Of a DNA stretch of 64,000 nucleotides, positions 54,083 to 63,119 are shown piece by piece. Each line of letters starts with the position of its first letter. Within the stretch, counting starts at the first letter, position 1. Below the pieces are notes generated by a model. It was not told the origin of the DNA, did not search any database, and saw nothing but the letters and a program-made list of their open reading frames with translations. Position numbers and translations under genes: made by a program. The DNA is taken from contig DASYAL010000013.1 of assembly GCA_036501365.1 (NCBI GenBank), positions 62,001 to 126,000 on the forward strand, written 5' to 3'. This DNA is from CAIKMD01 sp036501365. Its GTDB lineage: Bacteria; Pseudomonadota; Alphaproteobacteria; ATCC43930; CGMCC-115725.

Positions 54083-54910
54083 TTAGCGGCGCGCTTCGAC
54101 GGCGCCGACGAACGCGGCGACCATGCGATTGACGCGGTCGGGCTCTTCGATGTTCACGCCATGGCCGGTGTTCGGCAGGATTTCGAGCCGCGCGCCGAGC
54201 AAGGTGTCCTTGAGGAAATGACTCGGCTTCTCGCAGCCCTGATCGACGCCGCCGAGCACGACGAGCGTCGGGATGCGCATCGCCGCGATCTTGTCCTTAT
54301 GCGCATAGAGCGGCGGCCGCCGCTTTTGCACGCCGCGCATGGTGTTGGTGAGGCCCTGCACCGAGAACTTCTCGATCTCGCCGAGGAATTTCGCGAATTC
54401 GGCCGGGCTCTTCTCCTTGAGCTTCAGCCGCGCCGGCGACGCGGTGAAGTTCTGACGGATCTGCTCCATGCCGTTCTTCTCGACCCGCGCCGCCATCGCT
54501 TCCATGTTGGCGACATACTCCTCGGGCTTGGCGTCCGAGCCGCTGCCGATGCTGCAAAGGATCGCCGAGCGCACGCGCGCGGGATATGCCAGCGCGAATT
54601 GCAGCGCCGCCGCCGAGCCCATCGATACGCCCATGACATGCGCGTCTTTCTCGCCGGCGGCATCGAGCACTGCGCCGATATCGGTCGCGGCGATGTCCTG
54701 CGAATAGGACTCGACCGCGCTCGGCACGTCGGAAGGCGGATAGCCGCGCGCGTTGAAGGTAAGGCAGCGATAGCGGTCCTTCAGCGCCGCGACCTGGAGG
54801 TCGAAGGAATGACAGGTGCCGGCAAGCTCATGCACGAAGATGATCGCCGGACCGCTACCCTGGCTCTCGTAATAGAGCTTGGTGCCGTCACCGGCTTTGG
54901 CCTGGGGCAT
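54083..54910 (-). CDS. Alpha/beta hydrolase
   Basis: A 275-residue alpha/beta hydrolase. Nucleophile Ser96 lies in GVSMGSAAAL, the acid is Asp in LGGVDQGCEKP and the base is His in PNTGHGVNIEEP. VHELAGTCHSFD is the oxyanion region. Layout and length resemble PcaD enol-lactonases and MhpC/BphD C-C hydrolases. Extradiol meta-cleavage products need a hydrolase of this type, but no ring-cleavage gene is adjacent. The substrate is open. Confidence 0.85.
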   Translation of the reverse strand: MPQAKAGDGTKLYYESQGSGPAIIFVHELAGTCHSFDLQVAALKDRYRCLTFNARGYPPSDVPSAVESYSQDIAATDIGAVLDAAGEKDAHVMGVSMGSAAALQFALAYPARVRSAILCSIGSGSDAKPEEYVANMEAMAARVEKNGMEQIRQNFTASPARLKLKEKSPAEFAKFLGEIEKFSVQGLTNTMRGVQKRRPPLYAHKDKIAAMRIPTLVVLGGVDQGCEKPSHFLKDTLLGARLEILPNTGHGVNIEEPDRVNRMVAAFVGAVEARR

Positions 54911-54925
54911 GCGGGCGATCCTCGC

Positions 54926-55699
54926 TCAGTTGCGCCAGGCGATGCCGGCGTCGATGGTGACGACGGTGCCGCTGATGTAGCTCGAATGATCGGAGGCGAG
55001 GAACACGACCATCGGCGCGACCTCCTCGACATTCGCCGGCCGGCCGTAAGGCATGCCGGCGAAACTCTCCTTGTACCGGTTCTCGTCGCCGAGCTCGCGC
55101 CGCGCGCGAATCTTGCCGAGATAGACGGTGCGGTCGGTCAGCACCGGACCGGGATTGACCGCGAGCACGCGCACCCCTTGATCGACGCTGCGCCCGCCCA
55201 TCGCGCGCGCGAAGGCCATCAGCGAGGCGTTGCCCGCAGCGCCGGCGATATAGCCGAAATCGAGCTTCTCGCCGCCGAGGCCACAGATGCAGATGATGAC
55301 GCCGCGCTTACGCTCGGCCATCTGCTTGAAATAGGCGCGAGTCAGATTGACGTAGCCGAAGACTTTGAGGTCCCAGCCGGCGCGCCAAGCCTTGTCGTCG
55401 ACCTCGAAGATTGTGCCGCCGGGAATCGCGCCCGCGTTGTTGATGAGGATGTCGACATCGGGAAAGGTCGCGACCAGCTTGTCGCGGGTCGCTTGATCCG
55501 AAAGATCAGCCGGAAAGATGTCGACCTTGACCTTATATTGCGCCTTCAGCTCGGCAGCATTCTGCTCGAGCTGCTCTTTCGACCGCGCCGCGAGCACAAG
55601 GTTGACGCCTTCCGACGCGAAGCTCTGCGCCACGGCGAGGCCGATGCCTTTCGACGCGCCGGTGATCAGCGCGGTGCGACCCGCGAGGTGCAAATCCAT
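54926..55699 (-). CDS. SDR-fold protein lacking the catalytic Tyr-Lys pair (paralogue)
   Basis: A 257-residue paralogue of the SDR protein at 27059. TGASKGIG (13-20) and NNAG (87-90) are intact. The active-site segment reads FGYIAGAAGNASLMAF, so Tyr-x3-Lys becomes Gly153-x3-Asn157, exactly as in the paralogue. I place the start at 55699 (MDLHLAGRTALITG), after GGGGAG. The SDR is in the same run as the CoA transferase and LivFG genes. The reaction is unknown. Confidence 0.85.
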   Translation of the reverse strand: MDLHLAGRTALITGASKGIGLAVAQSFASEGVNLVLAARSKEQLEQNAAELKAQYKVKVDIFPADLSDQATRDKLVATFPDVDILINNAGAIPGGTIFEVDDKAWRAGWDLKVFGYVNLTRAYFKQMAERKRGVIICICGLGGEKLDFGYIAGAAGNASLMAFARAMGGRSVDQGVRVLAVNPGPVLTDRTVYLGKIRARRELGDENRYKESFAGMPYGRPANVEEVAPMVVFLASDHSSYISGTVVTIDAGIAWRN

Positions 55700-55804
55700 G
55701 AGCGGCGTCTCCCCGTTTTTCTCTTTGCCCATCTTCGCCCAAGGGACGCGACGAATCAATCCGGCGCGGCTTGTTTCCAAGGGTTTCCGGCGCCGCGCGA
55801 GCGG

Positions 55805-56517
<713 letters not shown>

Positions 56518-56521
<4 letters not shown>

Positions 56522-57309
56522 ACGGTTTCTCCCAGGTAAGCGCGGATCACCTCGGGCGCGTTCTGCACCTCGCTTGGCGTGCCGTCGGCGATCTTGCGGC
56601 CGAAATCGAGCGCCACGACCTTGTCGGAAACGCGCATGACCAGGTTCATGTGATGCTCGACCAGCAGCACGGTGAGCTTGAAGCGCTCGCGCACCATCAT
56701 GATGAGCGCAATCAGCTCCTCGACGCCTTCGCTGTTGAGCCCGCCCGCCGGCTCGTCGAGCAGCAGCAGCTTCGGCTCGCAGGCCAGCGCGCGCGCAAGC
56801 TCGACGCGCTTCTGCGTCCCGAAGGGCAGGCCCTGGACCGGCGCGTCGGCGACCGCGTCGAGATCGAGCGCCGCGATCAACGCCGCAGTGCGGGCGGTGA
56901 GCCGCGCTTCTTCGCGCGCCACCAGCGGCAGGCGCAGCGCGTTGGCGACGAAGCCGCCGCGGATCGTCGCATGACCGCCGACCATGATATTGCGGCGGAC
57001 GGTCATGCTGCGGAAGAGCGCGAGGTTCTGGAAAGTGCGGCCGATACCGAGCGAAGCCATGCGATGGCGCGGCTGCTGCAACAGCGCGTGCCCATCGAAG
57101 GTGATATGACCTGATTCCGGCTCGTAGAGGCGGCTGAGGCAGTTGAACAGCGTCGTCTTGCCGGCGCCGTTCGGGCCGATCAGGCCGCAAATCTGGCCGC
57201 GCGGAACGTCGAACGACACCTCGCTCAACGCGACGATGCCGCCGAAACGCACCGACAGGCCGCTGATCGCTAACAGCGGCGCAGCGTTGTTCGAACCTCC
57301 GTCAGGCAC
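56518..57309 (-). CDS. livG: Branched-chain-type ABC ATPase LivG
   Basis: A 263-residue ABC ATPase of the LivG class. Walker A is GPNGAGKTT, followed by GIGRTFQNLALFRSMTVRRNIMVG, the LivG Q-loop. LPFGTQKRVELARAL is the signature region, with FGTQKR in place of LSGGQ, which is normal for LivG. Walker B is LLLLDEPAGGLN. The start is GTG behind AGGGAGG. It pairs with livF but no permease genes follow; the upstream gene encodes the Pht5-like protein. Confidence 0.92.
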
Positions 57310-57346
57310 CCCGCCTCCCTACAACGACTTTCTTGTTATCGAACGA

Positions 57347-58351
57347 CTACAGCCCCAGCGTCTCCGGCACGAATAGCTCTTCCGGCGTCATGCGCTGCGA
57401 GATGTAATTCTGCTCATACGCGTAGCGCAGGAAGTCTTCCATGGCCCGGCGATTGGGCACGAAGCCGTGGCGGAACGGATCCTCGCCATAGGCCGCCTTC
57501 TGCTGCTCGAGGATGAACATCGAATCGACGTAAGAGGTCATCTTCTCGATCCAGCAGCATTCATCGGCGCTCTTCTGCGCCGCGACGAAGGCGTTGTAGA
57601 GACTGATCGCGATCCAGGGCTCGCGCTCGGCGAGCTCCTTCTTCATCACGATGGTGTGGCTGACCGGGATGTAGCCGAGCGTCTTGACGAGGCGCTGCGT
57701 CTCGGCCTGGGCATCGGGGAAGAGGCGCCGGATCCACGGCTCGCGATTCTGGAACTCTTTGGGCACGCGCGGGCAAAGGATCGCGTCGACCTCGCCGTCC
57801 TTCAGCTTCTGCGGCGCGCTCTTGCCCTTGCGCAGCTCGAGCCTGACGCCCGGCGGCGGCACATAGCCGTTGCCCTCGGCCTCGTTCGTCACCCAGGTCG
57901 CCTGCTCGGGCGCGAGGCCGTAATGATCCTTGAAGATGCCGCGCAGCATGAGGTTGATGGTGTAGCGGAAGCCTTCGACGCCGATGCGCTTGGCGATGAG
58001 GTCGCTCGGCTTGGTGACGGGCGAGTCCGTCCGCGTATAGGCGAAAGCGAGCACCGGATCGCGCAACGGGAAGATCGGGATGGCGAGGCACGGCTCGCCG
58101 CGATCGCGCGCCGCGACATACCAGGAGAGCGACATCTCGGCCGCGTCGTATTCCTCATAGACCGGCCTGGTGCAGAAATCGCCGACCCATTTGTTGGTCG
58201 CGCGCAGCTCCAAGCCCTTCGCCTTGACGCGCCCGTCGATCAGCGGCCGCGTGCGGTCGTAATCGGCAAAAGCGATGTCGAGCGGCCGCGCCGTCCCGTC
58301 GCGTGACGTATCGCGCGAGACGACGATGGTCCCGTTATCGGGCGAGGTCAT
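57347..58351 (-). CDS. 4,5-dihydroxyphthalate decarboxylase-like (Pht5 family) protein
   Basis: A 334-residue protein with the layout of Pht5, which decarboxylates 4,5-dihydroxyphthalate to protocatechuate. Shared points are DIAFADYDRTRPLIDGRVKAKGLEL, YDAAEMSLSWYVAARDRG and IPIFPLRDPV. There is no signal peptide, which argues against a periplasmic binding protein although the fold is related. A strong ribosome site (AGGAGGGAACGCC) precedes the ATG. Protocatechuate would feed the pathway that contains LigJ. Substrate specificity is not proven. Confidence 0.7.
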   Translation of the reverse strand: MTSPDNGTIVVSRDTSRDGTARPLDIAFADYDRTRPLIDGRVKAKGLELRATNKWVGDFCTRPVYEEYDAAEMSLSWYVAARDRGEPCLAIPIFPLRDPVLAFAYTRTDSPVTKPSDLIAKRIGVEGFRYTINLMLRGIFKDHYGLAPEQATWVTNEAEGNGYVPPPGVRLELRKGKSAPQKLKDGEVDAILCPRVPKEFQNREPWIRRLFPDAQAETQRLVKTLGYIPVSHTIVMKKELAEREPWIAISLYNAFVAAQKSADECCWIEKMTSYVDSMFILEQQKAAYGEDPFRHGFVPNRRAMEDFLRYAYEQNYISQRMTPEELFVPETLGL

Positions 58352-58412
58352 GGCGTTCCCTCCTGGGCCGCGGCAATTCTATGAGCTGAAGCGACCCCAA
58401 TCCAGCGCGCCC

Positions 58413-59348
58413 TCAGCGCCCCCAGCGCGGCAGCAGCTTCTCGGCATTGCCGCTGTCGATCGCCCGGAGCTCGGCGGCGGAGAAGCCGAACTCCTTGAGC
58501 TGCTGCGCGGTCTCGGCGGCGCTGCGCCAGGGGAAATCGGTGCCGAACATCACCTGGGTGATCGCGACCAGCCGCATCAGCGAGGCGAGCGCGTAAGGAT
58601 GCGCCGCCTGCGCCGTGTCGTAATAGAAGCGTTTCAGATAGGCGAGCACGCCATCGGGCACGCGCTGCTTCATCCCCTTCTCGCTGTCCGCATAGCGCGT
58701 GAGGCGCTCGGTCAGGAACGGCGCGGTGCCGCCGGCATGCGACCAGATCCATTTGATATCGGGAAAGCGATGCGCCGCACCGCTGAACAGCATGCGGGCG
58801 ATGGCGCGCGTCGTGTCGGTGCCGAACTCGATCACCGCGTCGCGCACCTCGGGCAGCACGCCGGCGGTGCAATGCGGCGCCGCCGGATGGGTGTAGACCA
58901 CGGATTTGCGGCGGTTGAGCTCGGCGAAGATCGGATCGTAGTAAGGATCGCCGAGCCACTTGTCGCCGATATTGGTCATCAGGTTGATGCCGTCGGCCTT
59001 CAGCACGTCGTAGGCGTATTCGATCTCGCGCAAGCTGCCGTCGATGTCGAGGATCGGCAGCATCGCGAATTGGCCGAAGCGGCCGGGATGATCGCGCACC
59101 AGGCCGGCGACGTAATCGTTCCATTCGCGGGTGATGCCGCGCGTGTCCTTGGGGTCGGGCCAGACATCGACGGGATGCGGCAGCGAGATGACGACGCCGC
59201 GAACATCGCCCTTCTCCATGTCCTCGAGCGTCTTCTCCAAGGTCCAGGCATAGGTCGGACCGCCGCCCGCGCCGGCGCGGATCTTCTCGGTCTTGAGGCT
59301 CGGCGGCGTGACGTGGTGATGGACATCGATACGATGCGGCGCGGCCAT
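58413..59348 (-). CDS. Amidohydrolase-2 family decarboxylase/hydrolase
   Basis: A 311-residue amidohydrolase of the ACMSD / 6-methylsalicylate and gamma-resorcylate decarboxylase group. Metal ligands are expected at VHHH (His9-His11), His in VYTHPAAPH and HAGGT, and Asp in FGTDFPW. The ATG at 59348 has AGGGGAG upstream. It differs clearly from LigJ at 4105 and from the LigI lactonase. Aromatic acid decarboxylation or ring hydrolysis fits the context. It heads the long leftward run and diverges from an SDR gene. Confidence 0.83.
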   Translation of the reverse strand: MAAPHRIDVHHHVTPPSLKTEKIRAGAGGGPTYAWTLEKTLEDMEKGDVRGVVISLPHPVDVWPDPKDTRGITREWNDYVAGLVRDHPGRFGQFAMLPILDIDGSLREIEYAYDVLKADGINLMTNIGDKWLGDPYYDPIFAELNRRKSVVYTHPAAPHCTAGVLPEVRDAVIEFGTDTTRAIARMLFSGAAHRFPDIKWIWSHAGGTAPFLTERLTRYADSEKGMKQRVPDGVLAYLKRFYYDTAQAAHPYALASLMRLVAITQVMFGTDFPWRSAAETAQQLKEFGFSAAELRAIDSGNAEKLLPRWGR

Positions 59349-59439
59349 ACGGGCTCCCCTTGCCATTCCTCGAATGGACGCCGAGGATGTCACAGCGGCA
59401 TGCGCGCCACAAGGCGGGCCGCGCAACGGGAGGATCGGC

Positions 59440-60282
59440 ATGAGCGCAGCAAGCAAGGTCGCGATCGTCACCGGCGCGGCGCATGGCATCGGCCGCGCCA
59501 TGACCTTGGGCCTCATCGGCGCCGGCCATCGCGTGATGGCGAACGACGTCGATGACGCCAGCCTCGCGGCACTGGTCGCCGATGCCGGCAGCGACGCGAA
59601 GGGCCGGCTCGAGACCATCGCCGCCGATGTCGGCCGCGACGAAAGCGCGCCGCGCATCGTCGCCGCGACGCACGAGACCTTCGGCCGGCTCGACATCCTC
59701 ATCAACAATGCCGGCGTCGGGCCGAACACGGTGCGCAAAGGCGCGAAGCCGACCGGCAGCTTCCGCGAGGTCGAGCCGCAGGACTTCCGCCGCATCCTCG
59801 AGGTCAACACCGTCGCGCCCTTCCTCATGACGCGCGCGGCGGTCGAGCCGATGCTCGATCAAAGATGGGGCCGCGTGATCAACGTGACCACCAGCCTCGA
59901 TTCGATGTGGCGCAAGGGCATGCTGCCCTATGGCGGCTCCAAGGCCGCGAACGAGGCGCATTGCTGCATCATGGCCGAGGAGCTCGCCGGCAGCGGCGTT
60001 ACCGTCAATATCCTGGTGCCGGGCGGGCCGGTGAACACGCGGCTGGTCGGCGACAATTTCACGCCGGCCGAGAAGCTGAAGCTGATCCAGCCCGAGATCA
60101 TGGTCGAGCCGCTGCTCTGGCTGGTCTCGTCCGCGAGCGACGCCATCACCGGCAAGCGCTTCATCGCCGCCGCCTGGGACAAAAACCTGCCACCGACGCA
60201 GGCGGCCGAGAAATGCAGCGCGCTGATGGCCTGGCAGCAGCTCGGCCGGCAGGCGATCTTCCCGGCGGGTCACACCTCCTGA
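59440..60282 (+). CDS. Classical SDR oxidoreductase
   Basis: A 280-residue short-chain dehydrogenase with an intact active site: TGAAHGIG (cofactor), NNAG, the catalytic Ser in NVTTSLDSMW and Tyr-Lys in PYGGSKAAN. Unlike the two other SDR-fold proteins in the window it should be a normal NAD(P)-dependent oxidoreductase. The ATG at 59440 follows ACGGGAGGATCGGC. The C-terminus is extended (about 40 residues past the usual end). The substrate is unknown. Confidence 0.9.
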   Translation: MSAASKVAIVTGAAHGIGRAMTLGLIGAGHRVMANDVDDASLAALVADAGSDAKGRLETIAADVGRDESAPRIVAATHETFGRLDILINNAGVGPNTVRKGAKPTGSFREVEPQDFRRILEVNTVAPFLMTRAAVEPMLDQRWGRVINVTTSLDSMWRKGMLPYGGSKAANEAHCCIMAEELAGSGVTVNILVPGGPVNTRLVGDNFTPAEKLKLIQPEIMVEPLLWLVSSASDAITGKRFIAAAWDKNLPPTQAAEKCSALMAWQQLGRQAIFPAGHTS

Positions 60283-60443
60283 GCGGATGGGCCGGAAAAT
60301 TGGCTTCGTTTCGCAGTTTTCAAAATACGCTTTCTACGCCAGGGACTTATAGAATCCGCGCCACGATTGACCCGGGACGAAAATCTGCATCGCCGCAGAA
60401 GCTAGTTTAGAACAAATAGAGAACAAAAAGTCAAGCAAAATCG

Positions 60444-61220
60444 TCAGCGTTTCGGGCCGATCAAAATATGTATCGCGTTGCCGTTGATATTGTGGACGTT
60501 AAAGCCAACTACGTGGGCCTCTATCTCGGCGCCGTTCAATGCCGAGACCAATGCCTCCGCCGCGCTTTGCAATGCGGCCGGCGCTCCGGGGTTGAACGTC
60601 ACCATGACATTCATTGCGGCCACCGACCCTAGCAGGGGACGCGAAGCGCCAATCCCTCCTCGTTGCACAAAGATAAATGCGCCACCCAAGCCGGGAAACG
60701 CCCACGCGATCTGCTTCCAACCTGCCGCAGCTAACGCAGGCTCTATGTCCCAAATGAAGTCCTCAACTTCTCCGTCATTCGGCCCCATCCCGATATCGAA
60801 GAGAGTGCCGCTGAAGGCGGATAACGCAATAGCAAACGTCGACTCTTTCCCCGCAAAGAGTTTTCGGCGAGGCGTTTTTAATTTGATGAATTCGACTTCT
60901 GTGCGGGAAGCACGGTCAACTGCATCTATGAGTTTATCGTTTGATCGTTTCCGCAGTTCGGTTTGGATGTGGTTATTCCGCATCGTGCCAAGTACGACTT
61001 CGACGGTGATGCCAAGCGCGATGAGCCCGTCAGCAATAGCAGAATCCGTCAAAAATGAATTATATGGCGGCTCGACCCAAGCAATGATGAGTTCTGCGAT
61101 TACCGCGACAACGACTAATCCAGCGCCGCCAAGGCCCCATCGTTCACATGATGACGATGCTGCCTCTAATTGGTTATCTGCCGCGTTTATTACGCCATTC
61201 GGCAGATACCACGCTGGCAC
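60444..61220 (-). CDS. Hypothetical membrane protein in a lower-GC patch
   Basis: A 258-residue protein starting at GTG. A hydrophobic span (about 31-49, GGAGLVVVAVIAELIIAWV) and a shorter one (about 65-80, GLIALGITVEVVLG) suggest a membrane anchor, followed by a coiled region (NNHIQTELRKRSNDKL). The C-terminal half (about 170-258) has a soluble alpha/beta pattern ending NGNAIHILIGPKR. I recognise no family. Codon use and base content are more A/T-rich than neighbours, and the gene is flanked by A/T-rich spacers, which suggests acquisition by transfer. Confidence 0.6.
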   Translation of the reverse strand: MPAWYLPNGVINAADNQLEAASSSCERWGLGGAGLVVVAVIAELIIAWVEPPYNSFLTDSAIADGLIALGITVEVVLGTMRNNHIQTELRKRSNDKLIDAVDRASRTEVEFIKLKTPRRKLFAGKESTFAIALSAFSGTLFDIGMGPNDGEVEDFIWDIEPALAAAGWKQIAWAFPGLGGAFIFVQRGGIGASRPLLGSVAAMNVMVTFNPGAPAALQSAAEALVSALNGAEIEAHVVGFNVHNINGNAIHILIGPKR

Positions 61221-61398
61221 AGGAAATCGGCGCGCCTTTTTTATCGGATTTGGATTCGGCGCACTAATGTTCTTGATCCTCTATGCCGTAGGCATTTTTG
61301 TCCTATGACTACTCCGCTGGCATCAACTCCCACTCGCGCTCTTTCTTGGGATTTTGGCGAGGGAATCAAGTATATAATTCCCATTCGCGTGGCCGCGC

Positions 61399-61506
61399 TC
61401 ATCCATATATCACTGACAGCCACGCCATCACGCCGGCGAACACAAAGACGAACAGCGTGCCGATACCCCACCTGATCGTCCGGCGGTCCCAATTCCGCAG
61501 CGCCAT
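61399..61506 (-). CDS. Tiny single-span membrane protein (35 residues)
   Basis: A short leftward ORF with an excellent ribosome site, GGAGGGGAGAG, six bases before the ATG. It begins MALRNWDRRTIRWG; a hydrophobic helix follows (about 15-33, ending VMAWLSVIYG). The N-terminus is positively charged, which predicts an N-in orientation. I do not know the family. The initiation site and the clean helix support it; the length is a limit on certainty. Confidence 0.5.
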   Translation of the reverse strand: MALRNWDRRTIRWGIGTLFVFVFAGVMAWLSVIYG

Positions 61507-61566
61507 GGCGCTCTCTCCCCTCCGTCACCTAAGCATATAACGCCCGATCGCGTGCGGGCCGCCACG

Positions 61567-62001
61567 TCAAACCGGCAACAGCGCTTGTAAGAACCCGAGC
61601 AGCGCCAGCAGCCCCAGCGCGGTGCGCACCGAATGGAGCGAGCCCCAGCGCTTGATCAAGGCGCGCGAGTGTGGCCCGGCGGCTTCGGGCCGCATCCCCC
61701 GCAGCGCCTTGTTGGTCGGCGCGATCATCGCGAAGGTCCAGGGCACCGTGGCGAGCATCGCGATCGCGCCGGTGGCGTCGCTGAAGAAATGGGTTTGCGC
61801 CCAGGCGGCGAAGCCGAGGAGGAAGCCGATCACGCACAGCGGCGCCTGGAGAAGGACGCCGCGCTTGAGCGAGACCTTCCAGCCGGCAAGCTGGGCCCGG
61901 TCGTCGAGCGCCTCCAGCGCCGGCAACTCGACGAGGTTCACGTAAAGCGCCGCGCCGGAATAGAACGCGACGACCGCAAGAGCGAGAATGCCGACGAACA
62001 T
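61567..62001 (-). CDS. DUF1772 / anthrone oxygenase-like membrane protein
   Basis: A 144-residue protein with four hydrophobic helices (about 2-22, 52-70, 80-95 and 126-142). Motifs FYSGAALYVNLVELPAL and WTFAMIAPTNKAL are typical of DUF1772. Some relatives are called anthrone oxygenases in fungi, but bacterial roles are unknown. It is the last gene of a leftward group after two binding-protein genes. Confidence 0.82.
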   Translation of the reverse strand: MFVGILALAVVAFYSGAALYVNLVELPALEALDDRAQLAGWKVSLKRGVLLQAPLCVIGFLLGFAAWAQTHFFSDATGAIAMLATVPWTFAMIAPTNKALRGMRPEAAGPHSRALIKRWGSLHSVRTALGLLALLGFLQALLPV

Positions 62002-62007
62002 GGTCCC

Positions 62008-63003
62008 CTATTTCAGCCGCTTTGCCGCTTCCTCGACGATACTGGTATCGGCGAATTTCGCCACATCGATATCGATCTTGAGGAAGCCCGCCGCTTTCTG
62101 CGTCTCGAGATTGCTTTGCAGCGCCTTGAGGTTCGGGATGTTGTCCGGGTCGCGATAGATGTCGGCCGTAGTGAAGAGCCAGCTCTCGTAGACTGCGGGC
62201 GAATTGCGGTTGAAGGCGGCGGCGATCTGCACCGCCTTCTCGTGATTGGCGGGATCGAGATACCAGTGCAGCGCGCGGTCCTCGTCCGCGAAATAATCGA
62301 CCAGGGCGGCGCGGTGCTGGGCGATGAACGGCGCGCGCGCCACGCGGAAGAGAATCGCCGTGACCCCCATGCCGTCGCGCAGATAAAAGAGCGGGTGCGA
62401 GATCGCCTGCAGCTCGGGATCGAGCACGGTCGAATGCACCGTCGCGATGAGATCGGCCTTCCCCTGCTTCATCGCGTCCTTCATGCTGGCATAGGGAAGC
62501 TCGATCTCGCTGTAGTCGCGCTTGTCCTCGAGCCCGGCCTTGCGCAAGGCCGCGCGCATGCCGATGTCGGTGCCCGAGCCGACGGTGTTGGTCGCGGCGA
62601 CCTTGCCCTTCATATCGGCCATCGTCTTCACCGGCCCGTCCTTCATCACGACATAGGGGATCGAGAGATGGCCGGGCACGCCGTCCTGCATCTCGTCGGC
62701 GATGACGCGGATGTCGGTCATATGCGCGTTCTGGATGGCGAGGCCGAACGAGCCGAAAGCCATCTCGCCGATGTCGAGATCGCCGGTCGCGAGCGCGGTG
62801 ATCATCGGCGCGGTGCCGGCGAAATGGATCGGGTCGATTGTGTAGCTCTTGCCGAGATGGGTCGCGAGAAGCGGCGTCTCGCCGAGGATCGGCGTGATCG
62901 AGCTGGGCACGTCGCTCCAGCCGACGCGCAGCTTCACCGGATCGGCATGGGTTCGGGCTACGGACAGGAGGAATGCGAGCGCGATGAGCGTTACGAGACG
63001 CAT
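62008..63003 (-). CDS. NMT1/SsuA-type ABC transporter substrate-binding protein
   Basis: A 331-residue periplasmic binding protein with signal peptide MRLVTLIALAFLLSVARTHA. The mature chain has VKLRVGWSDVPSSITPIL, FAGTAPMITALATGDLDIGEM and VKTMADMKGKVAATN. It is a close paralogue of the truncated gene upstream, with which it shares IQNAHMTD and HWYLDP. This subfamily differs from the other binding proteins of the window. Stop and next start are 6 bases apart. Ligand unknown. Confidence 0.87.
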   Translation of the reverse strand: MRLVTLIALAFLLSVARTHADPVKLRVGWSDVPSSITPILGETPLLATHLGKSYTIDPIHFAGTAPMITALATGDLDIGEMAFGSFGLAIQNAHMTDIRVIADEMQDGVPGHLSIPYVVMKDGPVKTMADMKGKVAATNTVGSGTDIGMRAALRKAGLEDKRDYSEIELPYASMKDAMKQGKADLIATVHSTVLDPELQAISHPLFYLRDGMGVTAILFRVARAPFIAQHRAALVDYFADEDRALHWYLDPANHEKAVQIAAAFNRNSPAVYESWLFTTADIYRDPDNIPNLKALQSNLETQKAAGFLKIDIDVAKFADTSIVEEAAKRLK

Positions 63004-63017
63004 TTATTCTTCCTTCT

Positions 63018-63106
63018 CGTCATTGCGAGGCTGAGCTTGTCGAGGCCGAAGCAATCCAGGAATTAAGCCTGGATCGCCACGGCCACGCCGTGGCCTCGCG
63101 ATGACG
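63018..63106. repeat. Palindromic intergenic repeat (REP-like)
   Basis: The sequence opens with CGTCATTGCGAGG and closes with CCTCGCGATGACG, an imperfect inverted repeat of 13 bases. AAGCAATCCAG and CTGGATCGCC lie inside, and there is a smaller palindrome, CCACGGCCACGCCGTGG (63079-63095). The outer motif is a well-known dispersed repeat of alphaproteobacterial genomes (TCATTGCGAGG...AAGCAATCCAG). It lies between two binding-protein genes and could form an RNA hairpin affecting their relative expression. Confidence 0.75.
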
Positions 63107-63119
63107 GCCCCATGGGCCG

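Noticed and set aside
57347..58351. Reading the Pht5-like protein as another ABC substrate-binding protein
   Set aside because: The fold is related, but there is no signal peptide and the N-terminal YDRT and AEMS motifs fit the dihydroxyphthalate decarboxylase family better.
58413..59348. LigI (2-pyrone-4,6-dicarboxylate lactonase)
   Set aside because: The VHHH start, HAGGT and FGTDFPW motifs fit the ACMSD and salicylate/resorcylate decarboxylase group and not LigI.
58348..60273. A 641-codon leftward open frame and similar long frames at 42737-44290 and 40401-42251
   Set aside because: They overlap genes with complete family motifs in other frames and carry no domain features.
60290..60440. 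A tRNA or attachment site at the edge of the lower-GC patch
   Set aside because: No cloverleaf or TTCRANY-type arm is visible and no direct repeat flanks the patch.
61200..61308. A plus-strand stretch reading FFIGFGFGALMFLILYAVGIFVL before a stop
   Set aside because: It looks like a membrane helix, but there is no start codon or ribosome site close upstream in that frame. It may be a remnant and is not annotated as a gene.
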